A stretch of DNA of 64,000 bases from Nemophila menziesii (taxonomy: Eukaryota > Streptophyta > Magnoliopsida > Boraginales > Hydrophyllaceae): assembly GCA_029959085.1 (NCBI GenBank), contig JARWIR010000091.1:1302001-1366000 (forward strand), read 5' to 3'. Below the pieces are notes generated by a model. The model was not told the origin of the DNA. It was given only the letters and a program-made list of their open reading frames with translations, and did not search any database. Numbering within the stretch: the first letter of the stretch is position 1; the number at the start of each line of letters is the position of its first letter. Positions 10,901-21,885 of this stretch are shown in pieces. The position numbers were made by a program, and so were the translations under genes.

Positions 10901-13900
10901 CTTCCACTCCATCCTATCGCGCATGAATAGAGTCTATATCCCACTTAGAGGGTCAATGTATGAAAGTAGTGATTCCTCTTGGGACGCCCATTTATGTGCC
11001 AGCCAATCCACACACTTATTACATGTTATATAGATTCCCTTTAGGGAGAATAAAGAATTTCTTGCAAGAATCTATCGAATCTGACCAATCCACTGCGCTA
11101 CAAGACCCTTACTGACGTCAACCTTACGAATTACCTCAATAACTTCCCAAGAATCGACCTCCACTGTCACCTCATTTGCCTCTATTTCTCCAGCCATTCA
11201 CCCTTCATATAGCGCAATTATCTCGGTAGGATTGACCAAGTCTTGATTAATCCTCAGTGAGAAACCATAGATCCAATTGCCTTATGTATCTCGAATCACT
11301 CCTCCACCAACTCCGTTATGACGCCATCTATTCTAGCTCCCATCAGTGTTTAATTTTAAACCTTGATTTTGTTTAGACCAACCAATCAAATTTACATCAC
11401 TCTTTCTAGATGGTGCTTTACCTGAAATATTACCCCAGTCTTTGATGTAATCTTGCGCCCGATAATCCTACCATTGGGCTACCATTAAACGCTACTTCAT
11501 TACGCTCCATCTAAATTGTTTTAATTAAAGCAATGAGAAACATACTTCAAACCACCCCCCGACGTATAACTTTTTACTCGACAAGTTCTTATTCCATCAA
11601 ATAATAAAGTTTTGATCTGGATAAGGTTCTATCCACTGAATAGAGGACACAGTAGTAGAACTGTTACTACCTAGATGCAAAATGGCTTTAGGAGCAATTT
11701 CTAAGTGTCGAAATAACTGTATTGAAGCTCCATCCTGCTGTTGCGACGGAAGAGTCACTATTGCAGGGCCCTCGCAGCTGTAACAACGCCGGAGCCAGCG
11801 AGTCTTATCCCAGAGCTTACCTTGTTGGTCTGACAAACAAGCTGGAACAAAACACAAACCCAAAACTCCTGCCTGCTGGCGCATACAATACTTTTTCTGC
11901 ATCTGTTTATTAGGCGAACAAGAAAAAAAATTCATAAATTGCTCTTGAAGTCCCTACACTATTTGAATTCCCCAATAAAACAGCAAAATCATGCGGAACA
12001 TTTCCTCCTTCATACCATCCCGCATTAACCAACCCTTCTAAATCGCATCCCATACCATTTTGATTTTTCCACAGTTCCTAAAAATATGGGTTGCAATCTC
12101 TTCCTCAACCCCATAAAAGGGGCATAAAACGGAGCAATCCACACCTTGTCTACTTAAATTTCTCCTCGTTGCTAATCGGTCCGGTATCGCCCTCCAAACT
12201 AATACTTGCGTCTTCTGAGGGCATTTTAAACTCCATACATTGTCCCAATTAATTATACGTTTACCTTACTATTATCATAGCTCCATAAGGCCAATTTCAC
12301 TAAATACAAACCATGAACCTAAGATCATTTATCCTTATCATCATCCTCAAACTCCATTATGATACTTGCAAAATCAAGTAGCTTAAATGGTGGAAGAAGT
12401 GTTGAAAACTATCCCAATCCCATGAACCATCACTCAACACGTACTAACTTACTTTTCTAAATCTCTCTTCTCCCCTAACCATACCAATAGCATGATTGAT
12501 CAAAGGAAAGTCACCAATCCAACCAAAGAAAACCCTTTTACCATTCAGTTAGCCATCGGAATACCCGTCTCACTACGACAATACCTTCCACAATGGCCTT
12601 ACACATTCTCGAATCATTTGGCTTGGATGTGTACTGGAGTATATTTGTTTAGAAATAATTTTGCCTCAAGACAATAGTCTATAATATTGAGTCATCATTG
12701 ATTACCTTCCAGTCCAACTTACCCCAAAAGCATTCTATCCACTAATCAAAGACCAAGACAACCCACACTTTTCGGACTACAAATATCATTCCATGCAACC
12801 CAATTTATACGTTGTTGTTCCTCAGAAATACCCCAAATGAATTCTCGTCTAGTCCTATCAATTTCCTGGCAAACGTAATTTAGTAACTTCTCTACTTGGA
12901 TAAGGTACATCGGTACGACACTAAGGACCGAGTGTGGAAGGGTTATGCGGCCAACCAAAGCTAGCGAGGTACTCTTCCACTTCGCAAGTTTCCTTCTAAG
13001 ACCGTTCATAAGTTCAGCGTAGAAACCTCTGGGCCTCCATCTTGACAGAATATAATAAGTACACCAAGATACTTACCCAATCTCTCACTCATTTCCCTAC
13101 TTCTAGTAGCAATGCTCATAGCAATCTCTTCGTCAATATTTTTTGAGAAGTAGATTATTGATTTTTTCTCATTGATTAATTGTCCATCATCTTGACAAAA
13201 GATATCCAAAGTGTCCTACAAATGTTCAAACTTATCATGAGAAGCTTCAGCAAATAATACAAGATCATCTGCAAAGAAAATGTGAGAGATAGGAGTCCCC
13301 CTTGAATTAATTCGTATGGGGTGCCATCTTTCTTCCTCCACAAACTTCTATATAAGACGCGAGACATGCAGATGAAAAACAAGTATGGAGATATAGACAT
13401 GTCACCAAAAAGGTCACTCCAAAAATTATTATTATTATAAGCTCTATCCAACCGGTTTAGAATTCTCATTCATGTATTCCACAAGTCACTCCACGTGAAC
13501 GTAGGACCCTCGAACCCAAAATATTTTAAACCACAATTATCCCTCCATCTTTCAAATTTCACCACGAGACTAGAAACCCCCCAACGCTTCCTCTCACATC
13601 TTTTAAAACCCTTATTTGATTGAAATCTTCCACCACCAACCACAGTTCATTAATGTAACCCGAATCGTCCGTTAGCGCATCCCAAAGGAGACTCTGAATC
13701 CAAGATTTGGTAATCGTATACACTGCAGATAAGCTCCAAGAGATACATGAGTCTATAGAAATGCATAAATTAATTACATGTCTACTAGCCGATAAAATCT
13801 AGACCGCAAAATCCTTGAGATTCCTTATAATCCAAATCCCTCCAAATAAACCCGTTGCTTCCACTCTGATAGATTTATCCATCTGAAGGTACTTAATGAT

Positions 13901-14400
13901 CTTAGTCGCCTTAGAGCCCGCTGCCTTGGTTTCCAAAATTATCCAGAAGAAGGGTTTATGAAGTTCACAAATGTCATTGAATGCCCTCCTAAACTCTTCG
14001 CTATTTGCACCTATGCAATTCCAAAATAAAATATCTCAAAGGTATTTGGCTGACAGCCATTTTGCCAGCATAATTGAAAGGTGTAAAGAACATATAAAAT
14101 AAATAATCAAAAAAGGAGAAAACCACAAGATTAAAAGACAAATACATGAACCTGTCAAGGAATGGAGACATTAGACCACGTGGTCCTTCCCCTCCCTTTC
14201 ACATTCCATATCAGTCCCATCAAGGAGCCCCCCCTTAATTCACTTCCCATCTTTCGAAAGTTACCCTCATCCGACCCATCAAGAAAAAAGTCCTTATAGT
14301 CCGACACATCTAGTTTATCTAGTTAAATGTTCTTTTAAAGTTGATTCTCGGTTCGCCATTCTAGAACCTCATTCATACGAACGTTCGGCCCCCATCGTAT
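10900..14400 (-). mobile_element. decayed L1-type LINE, minus strand
   Basis: Domains appear in the standard plant L1 order on the minus strand. Endonuclease start near 14040 (ILFWNCIGANSEEFRRAF), reverse transcriptase about 12750-13420 with catalytic FFADD near 13285, zinc-binding RVT region 12020-12250 (CPQKTQVLVWRAIPDRLATR ... HIFRNC), and RNase H 10930-11390 (LKLNTDGS, GGGVIRD, CVDWLAHKWA). Upstream of the endonuclease, 14160-14400 may be the ORF1 tail (inference). Stops and frameshifts are frequent throughout, so this is a dead copy. Neither poly(A) tail nor target duplication was located. Confidence 0.8.
12746..13469 (-). pseudogene. LINE reverse transcriptase fragment
   Basis: In three overlapping frames the minus strand encodes the palm and thumb part of a plant non-LTR reverse transcriptase. 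Seen are ISPYLFFICMSRVLY (QGDPLSPFLF-type region, about 13370-13410), SHIFFADDLVLFAEASHDK with the two catalytic aspartates (about 13255-13305), LINEKKSIIYFSKN, ERLGKYLGV, and then WKSTSLALVGRITLPHSVLS, the usual LS.AGR..LI-type block. At least two frameshifts break it. It would have copied LINE RNA at the nick made by the element endonuclease. Confidence 0.8.
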
Positions 14401-15473
14401 TGGACATCTCTTGTGATTTCTGCAGAACCAGAGACTTGGTTTTGGAAAGAACATTGCCACATCGTTGTCCTGAATATCTGTCACCTGGCAAATAAGATGT
14501 TGTCCTTCAATATTTTGTCCTGTATCTTCCCACTGATCCTAGCCACAAGCTGCGTTAGAGATAACTGTACGAGGTGGATCTTCCTTCCCAGCTACACTCA
14601 TGGTTTGCTCATCCTCAGCTGCAGACCCCAACTTTTTGGTATTTTCACTTTGCAACCTGTGAACAATCTCAATTTGTTGTCTCTCCTCCTTAGTGATACT
14701 AATCCCCGTTTAAGCTCTAGTCTCTTCTATTACCTCGCTTATATTCACATTTATCTCCGCTCCATTGTAGGCACAATAACATCGACACAAATATATAAAT
14801 ATGAATATAATTAATGACTTATTAAGATGAATTATTTATTAAAAATATTAAAAATATATTATGGTAATAAATAATATAATTGGGGGATAGTATTATAATT
14901 AGATTAAAACTTTATTAGTAATAAAAATTGAAATAAGATTCAGATCTTAATTACAAAAATTACAAAGAAAAGAATATGAGGAATCTATAAATTGAAGCCC
15001 CAATTAAGACTTCTTAAGGTTATAAGGCCTAGTTGCAAAATACTACCTTTTAAGGCCTAACTCAAAATTATGGTTAGGTGTTTTACTTTTCTACCCTTTT
15101 TAATTTTTTTTATTCCTTTTTCGTTTTTTTATTAATTTTTTTTCTGAACTTTTACTACTTGAATTTTTTTTCTGGTACATTCAAAGAGGTACGTACCTAT
15201 TCGTACAGACCTATATGTTTTTAACGTTTTTAAGGCGTGTTTGTTCTAATTCTATTTTTTCAAGTTTGTCCACATACTTTTCAGGGTTTGTCCATGTCAA
15301 GGTTTTGTCCATGTCAAGAGATGGGAAATACGTTTTTTGTCCGTTTTTATCCGTGTCAAACTTCCGAGAAACAAATCTATTAGGAACTCATTCGATAGGG
15401 TTCACTAATGTTTAGACCATAACGTCTAGCCCACAATGTTATGGGCTAGATTAGAGTGTAATTTTTTTAAAGT
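14401..15473. other. no gene seen; AT-rich flank
   Basis: A 133-residue plus-strand frame at 14413-14814 lies antisense to what is probably LINE 5' sequence and has no recognised motif. From 14820 on the sequence is AT-rich with T-runs (15100-15175) and no clear element ends. Confidence 0.35.
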
Positions 15474-15553
15474 AATGTCTAAACCATAATGTCTTGACCA
15501 TAATGTCTATACCATAATGTCTATACCATAATGTCTATACCATAATGTCTATC
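15474..15553. repeat. 14-bp tandem repeat (CTATACCATAATGT)n
   Basis: Five to six copies of a 14-bp unit, the central ones perfect and the first ones variant ('aaaccataatgtct', 'tgaccataatgtct'). Looser matches extend left to about 15415. Confidence 0.8.
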
Positions 15554-15610
15554 CCCTAAGTATAAAAACATTTACCATGACCAAGTACCAAAAAGTGAAC
15601 TAAAACCTAC

Positions 15611-15709
15611 TAAAAAGGTTTTCAAAGAAGCTGGATCTAACATAAAAAAGTTTTCAAAGAAACTGGATCTAGAATAAAAAAGTTTTCAAAGAAGCTGGAC
15701 CTAGAATAA
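15611..15709. repeat. about 32-bp tandem repeat, three copies
   Basis: The unit 'gttttcaaagaagctggat' plus 'ctagaataaaaaa' occurs three times with a few changes. Nearby 15740-16020 has scattered 'ggctgga(c/a)' motifs. Confidence 0.7.
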
Positions 15710-16404
15710 ATCTTACTATAAAGATAAAAAAATACAGCCCAAAGTTTTCCAGCCCATTAGGGCTGGAACTAGACTCACGATTGCACAAATCACGTTTAAA
15801 TAAAAAAAAACTCATATGGTCTGGGCTGGACCATCAGTGGCTGGACCAACAAGCTGATGTTAAAAAGTTTGACAAATAAAAAACCAAAATGAAACAACAA
15901 AGAAGGCTTCAGATTGCTGGCCCAAAGGGGGCTGGACCAACATATCCAATGCAACTGGACCAAACATGTTAAAAAATAAAAAAATAAAAAAACAACAAAC
16001 GAGACTTCAGGTGGCTGGCCAAATGGGGATGGGTACAATGACACTGTACAGGCTATACAATGATACTACAATGAGATCTGGTATTGGGGCGGCGCTTTTC
16101 AAGTGTGGTGGTCAGATCTGGTATGGTGGTTGGTGGGAGGCGAGAGGCTGCGCGTTGCAGCAGTGGTGGGTTTTGCTGGTGGTAGAGGAGTACGGGGTGA
16201 ATTTGGACTAGACAGGGTGAATGGCGTTTCAGACGAAGGTGGATCTGGACTGGACAGTGGTGGGTTTACGCAGATCGGGGACGATGGTGGTGGAATGGTG
16301 CTCGATGGAGCAGATGCTGGGTGCTCGACGGTGTAGGAGACCAGCGACGGTGGTCAGCAGCAGCGATGGTTAACGGTGGCAGCGGACGTGGTGTGCAGTA
16401 GCGC

Positions 16405-16720
16405 TTGAAGGAAGGCGGCGACGGTGGCAGCGAACGGTGGCAGCGAGATCCAGGGTGGGTGGCTTCGCATAGAAGATGGGTGGGTGGCTTCGCAGAGAAG
16501 GTGTGTGGCTTCGCAGAGAAGATGGGTGGCTTCGCGAGATCCAGGGAGAGTGGCTTCGCAGAGAAGACGGCGACAGCGAACGGTGGCAGCGAACAGTAGC
16601 GCTTGAAGGAGCTTCGCAGAGAAGAAGCTTCGCGGAGAAGATGGTGGTGCTGGAGCTTCGCAGGTTTGATAGTGGAGGTGTATCGGAGCTTCGCAGAGAA
16701 GGAGGGCATCAAGGGGGCGG
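16405..16720. repeat. degenerate GGCTTCGCAGAGAAG minisatellite
   Basis: About nine copies of 'cttcgcagagaag' at irregular spacing, mixed with 'aacggtggcagcgaa'. The GC-rich repeat keeps several frames open on both strands, including a 198-residue one on the minus strand, but none looks like a gene. It sits about 0.4 kb upstream of the Pin1 start. Confidence 0.7.
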
Positions 16721-17093
16721 TAGGGGTTGCTCTCGATGGGGGTGGCTCTCGGTGGGGGTGGATATAGGTGGGAAGGTGGGAGAGAGAGGGTAGAGAGAGG
16801 GTAGGGTTTTCAGAAAAAGAAATCCCTATTAGCTTTTTTGTTTTTGATTTTTGTTGCTTCACAATAGGTATAGAGGGGAGGAGGGCTTTTAGGTCTTTTT
16901 ATTGGGCTTTAGTTAGAGTTCAACTAGTAGTTAGAGGGGGAAATAGGGTGAGCTTTTGTTTGTAAAGATTCATGTTGTGGGGCAATTTATTATAATTCCC
17001 CCAAAGAATATACTACGAAATATCTTTAACAACCCACAACAACACTCTCACTTTTCTTCTCAAACAAGAAGAAAGCAAAAAATTAGCAGAGAA

Positions 17094-18566
17094 ATGGACG
17101 CAGACAGAAAGAGGAAGAACACTAGTTCGATCCCATCAACAGAGAAAGAGATCAATAAACAATTAGTCAAAGAAAAAGAAAGACATCATAAAAAGACGAA
17201 AATGGAGTCGTCATCGTCGTCAAGGGATAAGGTAAGGGCATCACATATACTGATAAAGCATCAAGGCTCCCGCCGCAAAGCCTCCTGGAAGGATCCAGAT
17301 GGCATGGTCATCTCTGCCACCACCTTCGACGCCGCCGTTTCACTCCTCAAGTCTCTCCGTGAAGACATCATTTCCGGAAAAGCCAAATTTGAGGACGTCG
17401 CTAAAAAAAGCTCCGATTGTAGCTCCTACAAACGTGGCGGCGATCTCGGTCTGAACCTCTTCATAGATTTTTTGTTTAATTTTTCAGTTCTTATATATAT
17501 GTTAATGTATACATTTATTTTTTTATAAACTGTATTAATTGTTAGGTTATGTAATTACTAGGTGTGGATTTTTTTTGTATTGAACTAGTGAACAATTTAT
17601 TAGTTTTTATATGTGTTTATCCGATTATTTGCTTAGATTAGTGAATCTTTTGAAAGAGAATTGCTTGACGATGTTTAAAAATTAAATAATCGAAGTGTTA
17701 TAATTGTTAGATTATAATTAATTTTTAGAGTGTTTTGATAAATTATAGAAGCTATTTATCGGGTAGAAATAAAGGTTTGAGGATATTTACTTTTGAAAGG
17801 AAGGGCTATAGGTTTACATTTTTAAGTGATTTTGTGTATGAATTCTGGATCTTGTAATCCGGTGATCTACATTTGCTACCTGTTACTCAGTAAATTCATG
17901 GTCTATTTGAGTTCAAAAGGAATCATAGGTGTAAATTTTAATTCATTGTGTAAGTTATCTCTGTTTTTATCTTACTGTAAATCTACATTTAGTCCTTGTG
18001 ACCTGAACGTTATTTTAGCCATTTCCTTCTGAAGATGCAAAAAGCTATAACAGGTTCCAAATCCGAATTGAAAACCAGTTATGCAACTTTTGCTAAAAAA
18101 TATGTCTTGTAATTTGCGTATTTTAGGTTAATAAGTTGAATAATTGTTTATGTTGTTCGGAAAATCTAATTTTCCTACCTTTGGCCCTAAGCTATAGGTC
18201 AATGATCTTTTAGATCTATGCAATGTGAAAGGGACTTATTATTGGTGTTAAACGTAAGAGTCTGAGTTTTTGTGAATGGATAAAATTTATTCTACTCGTC
18301 AGGTTAATGGGCGTAACCCTGGTTCTTGTCATTTGTGAAATTTTCACTCTCTTTATAGCCTTTCTACTAGTTAGTTTAATGGTTAATCTTGATTAAATTC
18401 TTAAGACAATGTTGACTTATATCATCACTGTTAATATGCAGGGTCATTTGGTAGGGGTAAGATGCAGAAGGCTTTTGAAGAAGCAACTTATGCGTTAAAG
18501 ATCGGTGAGATAAGTGATATTGTGGATACTGAAAGTGGAGTTCATATCATAATGAGAACGGGTTAG
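17094..18566 (+). CDS. PIN1: Pin1-type peptidyl-prolyl cis/trans isomerase (parvulin)
   Basis: Plant Pin1 isomerises phospho-Ser/Thr-Pro bonds and acts in signalling and flowering control, mostly in nucleus and cytosol. Exon 1 is 17094-17448 and exon 2 is 18442-18566, joined across a 993-bp GT-AG intron inside codon Gly of RGGDLG|SFGRG. The product is 159 residues. From Met37 (17202) it aligns with the 119-residue Arabidopsis Pin1: [21 protein letters not shown] (basic phosphate-binding loop plus active-site His), [19 protein letters not shown] with the catalytic Cys, [18 protein letters not shown], and the C-terminal SGVHII block with the second His. It lacks a WW domain, as plant Pin1 does. 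The 36 residues before Met37 are Lys/Arg-rich (RKRK, HHKKTK) and in frame. Both ATGs have purine at -3 and G at +4, so the true start is open. No stop or frameshift is seen. Confidence 0.9.
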
Positions 18567-19076
18567 CAGATGGATGATGATCGAAGGTTTACCAAATGCT
18601 TGGAAAAAAGTAGAGGCCTCCCATAGCTTTAACTTTTTTTTTTTTTTTGTGATATGATGATGTATTGCTGTGATGAATGAATGTACTAAGTAATGATATT
18701 TGTTTGGGTGATCATATCTTTTAGATTTTTCAGATGCTGTAATGTTTTAACCATATTTGGGTGGAGCCATATTTTAATATATTTATGCTTTGGAACAAAA
18801 AATAAAATGTAGGTGGATACACCACCAAATTACAAATTACTCAATTTTATCCCGTCACTATCACAAAATCTTTTCGCCCTGTTCATGCCCCGCCACTGCA
18901 CTGACTTATCCTTCTTGCCACTGCTTGCCTACACAACCTCACCACCTTACTGTCCACCTACACCTTTCAGCCACCGCGATGGTTGGTAATACATTAGAGG
19001 TATTAATATTATATACTGATTTGTCAAATATAGTTTAAAGAAATCAAAACAAAACACAATCAATTACTGATGATGA
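18567..19076 (+). other. Pin1 3' UTR and flank
   Basis: Follows the Pin1 stop. A T-run at 18635 and AATAAA-like signals near 18798 could end the transcript. A C-rich patch at 18880-18980 is unexplained. No gene seen. Confidence 0.4.
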
Positions 19077-19085
19077 CATGTTCAC

Positions 19086-19362
19086 GAGTTTTTTTTAAGG
19101 TTAACATTTTTTAAATAAATAATTGGCAATTTAGCATAAAGGAGAAAATAATTACGGATCTGGCATAAGGGCGGCATTTTGAACACCGCCCTTTAGGCAA
19201 AATTGTGCTTCTGTTAAGGGCGGTCATTCAACCACCGTCCTTACAATTTTGCCTAAGGGCGGTGTTCAGGATGTCGCCCTTATGTCAGATCTGTAATTAC
19301 TTTACTTTTCATGCCAAAATGCCAATTATTTATTAAAAGAATGTTAAAATTAAAAAAAACTC
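19086..19362. mobile_element. Mutator-like foldback MITE with 9-bp target duplication
   Basis: A 277-bp element with long inverted arms (about 125-130 bp each). Left end GAGTTTTTTTTAAGGTTAACATT, matched by the reverse complement of the right end GAGTTTTTTTTAATTTTAACATT. It is flanked by perfect CATGTTCAC at 19077-19085 and 19363-19371. Nine-bp target duplications and long arms starting with GAG are typical of MULE MITEs. The arms carry GGGCGG/CCGCCC blocks, so each arm is itself a hairpin and the whole element can fold on itself. No coding capacity. Confidence 0.88.
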
Positions 19363-19371
19363 CATGTTCAC

Positions 19372-19860
19372 TGATAATATCATCCAATATCTTCCGTTAC
19401 TATGTCATCGATATCCCACAATGAAGAAAAATAAGAAATTATGGATGATGATTATGATTATGATTATAATTTGAGTAACGATAATTGTCACCAATTTTCA
19501 TATCACATTTTTCCACCTCTTATGGCAATCACATAATCCAATAGAATAAAGAAGAAAAAGTAAAAGGTGATTTGATAAGATAATCTATTGAAAAATATAA
19601 GTGTCACGTTAAAATTACAGGTGATAAAAGTAGAGGATTGCTATATATCATCTCTTTTTGCTTCATCCATTTATCACCTTCTATGTGTCATCTAATGTAG
19701 CATTAATTAAAGGAAAGAGAAAATAATTATTTAAGAAAGAGAAACTTTTGTATTGGTGTTTAAAACCTCTACATAGGAGGTGATACATGGGTGAAGCAAA
19801 AAAGGATGATATATATCTTTACTCTAAAAGGAGGTGATTATTACATTTATAAGACGATCA
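19372..19860. other. AT-rich flank, no gene seen
   Basis: Contains a 'gat(t/g)at' run near 19440-19470. Inverted blocks near 19620-19680 and 19770-19810 ('gatatatatcatc' with 'tgcttcatcc..' and its complement) may be another small MITE, but I could not fix its ends. Confidence 0.35.
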
Positions 19861-21146
19861 TTTTGATCATCTCATCAAAACGATGATGGGTGGGGCCAAT
19901 AACAGTCAATATAATTGTTCTGACATTCACACTAATATTAAAGAGATGCGTAGAAGTGTCAGGACTTCTTTACGTGAAAAGTGTAAAAGCGATTTGTGAG
20001 CTAGCTAATGCATCCATATCGTAAGAGTCCATTCGTGAGACGATTTATGAGAATGATAGTGATAGTAAAAGCGAAAATGACTCTATGACATCTGAAGAAG
20101 AAGGGGAAGATGTTGATATTTCTAGCGAAGATGGAGATAGTGTTAAATATGATGATATATATGGTTTTAATCCAACTATCCATAATTTTAGAAATACACC
20201 CTCCGTCCATCAATGTCTGCCATGCTTTTTTTCCACACAAATTAAGAAAAAAAATAATACCCCATAGAGTAGTAAACGAACCAAGCCGCTCGCGAGCAGC
20301 TCGAACTCGGCTTGGTAAAAAGATCGTTCGAACTCGTTCATTTATACAAATGAACAAAAAAGTTCGTTCGAACTCGTTCGTTAAGAAAACGAGTTCGTTC
20401 GAGCCCGTTCGTTAACTGGTTAAAAATTTATGATATGTAAATTAATGTTTTAGTTATCAATAAATATATTGTTAAACCTATAAAATAAATAAATTATTCG
20501 TTAACAACTCGAGATCGGCTCGAAAAAAGCTCGTTCGATATGTTAACAAGCTTTAAAATTTAGAGAAAATGCCACTTAGGGTCTTGAACACACCCCCTCT
20601 TCTAAATCCCAACCCCACTTTCATTCTCTTCTTACTAAAGACCTCAATAATATTTTAACACATGAGACCTAATATCCCAATTACAATTATACCCTCTTTA
20701 TATTTTTTTCTTCTATATATACTGATTTAGAAACCATAATATTATATTTTTCAGATCTACTTTCTCTCACCTCTCTCTTCTCCCAATTTCCCCCCTCCAG
20801 ACGTGAGCTAGGGCATAGCCTCCCTAAACCGCCACCACCACCATAACACCACCACCACCACCATAACACCACATCCATAACACCACCACCATAAACCGAG
20901 CACCACCACCTCAGCAATGGAAGCTCAAAGGCCAGCAATGGAAGTTCGAGGAGGACAAACTCACACCACGAAGAAGAATCGAAGCTCGAGGTCGGCAATG
21001 GAAGGTCCGTTGACAGCTAGACGAGTAGATCTGATCGTGTTTTGAACGGAGAGGACAACTCACACACGAAGAAGAAGGTGGATGGAGCTCGAGCACTCAT
21101 CCATGGTGTTTCCTAAGGCTCGATCTGGTTCCCTTCTCTTTATCCG

Positions 21147-21425
21147 ATGCTGCTGAGCCACCACCTGCTGCTGCAAAGTTCCGGCGAAGGACACTGCAAC
21201 TCCGATGCTGCTGAGCCACCACCTGCTGCTGCACAGTTCCGGCGAAAAAGGACGCAACTCCGATGCTGCAGCTTCGTTCGTGATTCTCTGCTGCACAGTT
21301 CCGGAGAAGAAGGATGCAACTCCAATGCTGCAGCTTTGTTCGTGATTCTCTGCTGCACAGTTCCAGCGAAGAAGGACGCAACTCCGATGCTGCAGCTTCG
21401 TTCGTGATTCTCTGCAACACTTCTC
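21147..21425. repeat. about 60-bp tandem repeat, four to five copies
   Basis: The unit includes 'ctgctgcacagttccggcg', 'aagaaggacgcaactccgatg' and 'ctgcagcttcgttcgtgatt'. The first copies are variants ending 'ctgctgagccaccac'. The unit length is near a multiple of three in places, so frames stay open on both strands. I do not regard these as genes. Confidence 0.8.
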
Positions 21426-21629
21426 CGACGACAAGAAGGGAATGCTGCTCCGACGAGAAGGATTCACACGTTGGTGTTTCGCCTGGATCTGATTCGCTTC
21501 GTTCTCCTTTTTTTTATCACCTTTGTTGACCAGATCTGGTCAACTTTGTATTTAGTTTAGTTTTTTTTTATAGTAAATTGTTTATAGTTTGAATGCAATG
21601 AAAGAAATGGTATTAAATACACATTAATT

Positions 21630-21885
21630 TTATAGAGTATTCCTTTAATTTCAAAGAGTATTCCTTTAATTTCATAGAGTATTCCTACTATTTCATAGAG
21701 TACTCCGACTATTTCATAGAGTTCTCTGACTATTTCATAGAGTACTCCGACTATTTTATAGAGTATTCATTTAATTCGTTAGAGTATTCGCTTAATTCGT
21801 TTAATTCTCGGAGTTCACAACAATTCTCGGAGTACTCAGCAAATTCACAGAGTACTCAGCAAATTCTCGGAGTACTCTATTTTTT
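21630..21885. repeat. 21-22 bp tandem repeat (TTTCATAGAGTACTCCGACTA)n
   Basis: About seven copies from 21640 to 21780, then looser copies with 'ttctcggagtactcagcaaa' to 21880. Adjacent GGTCGGTGGTCGG run at 21898-21945. Confidence 0.75.

Noticed and set aside
14413..14814. 133-residue plus-strand frame
   Set aside because: Lies opposite probable LINE 5' sequence; the composition is unlike a gene and no motif is seen.
16266..16862. 198-residue minus-strand frame
   Set aside because: It runs through the GGCTTCGCAGAGAAG minisatellite, repeats FSAKP-type peptides, and overlaps open frames on the other strand. No known domain.
21060..21467. Overlapping 135- and 107-residue frames with repeated Cys-rich peptides
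   Set aside because: They translate a 60-bp tandem repeat in several frames and strands; no start context or family match.
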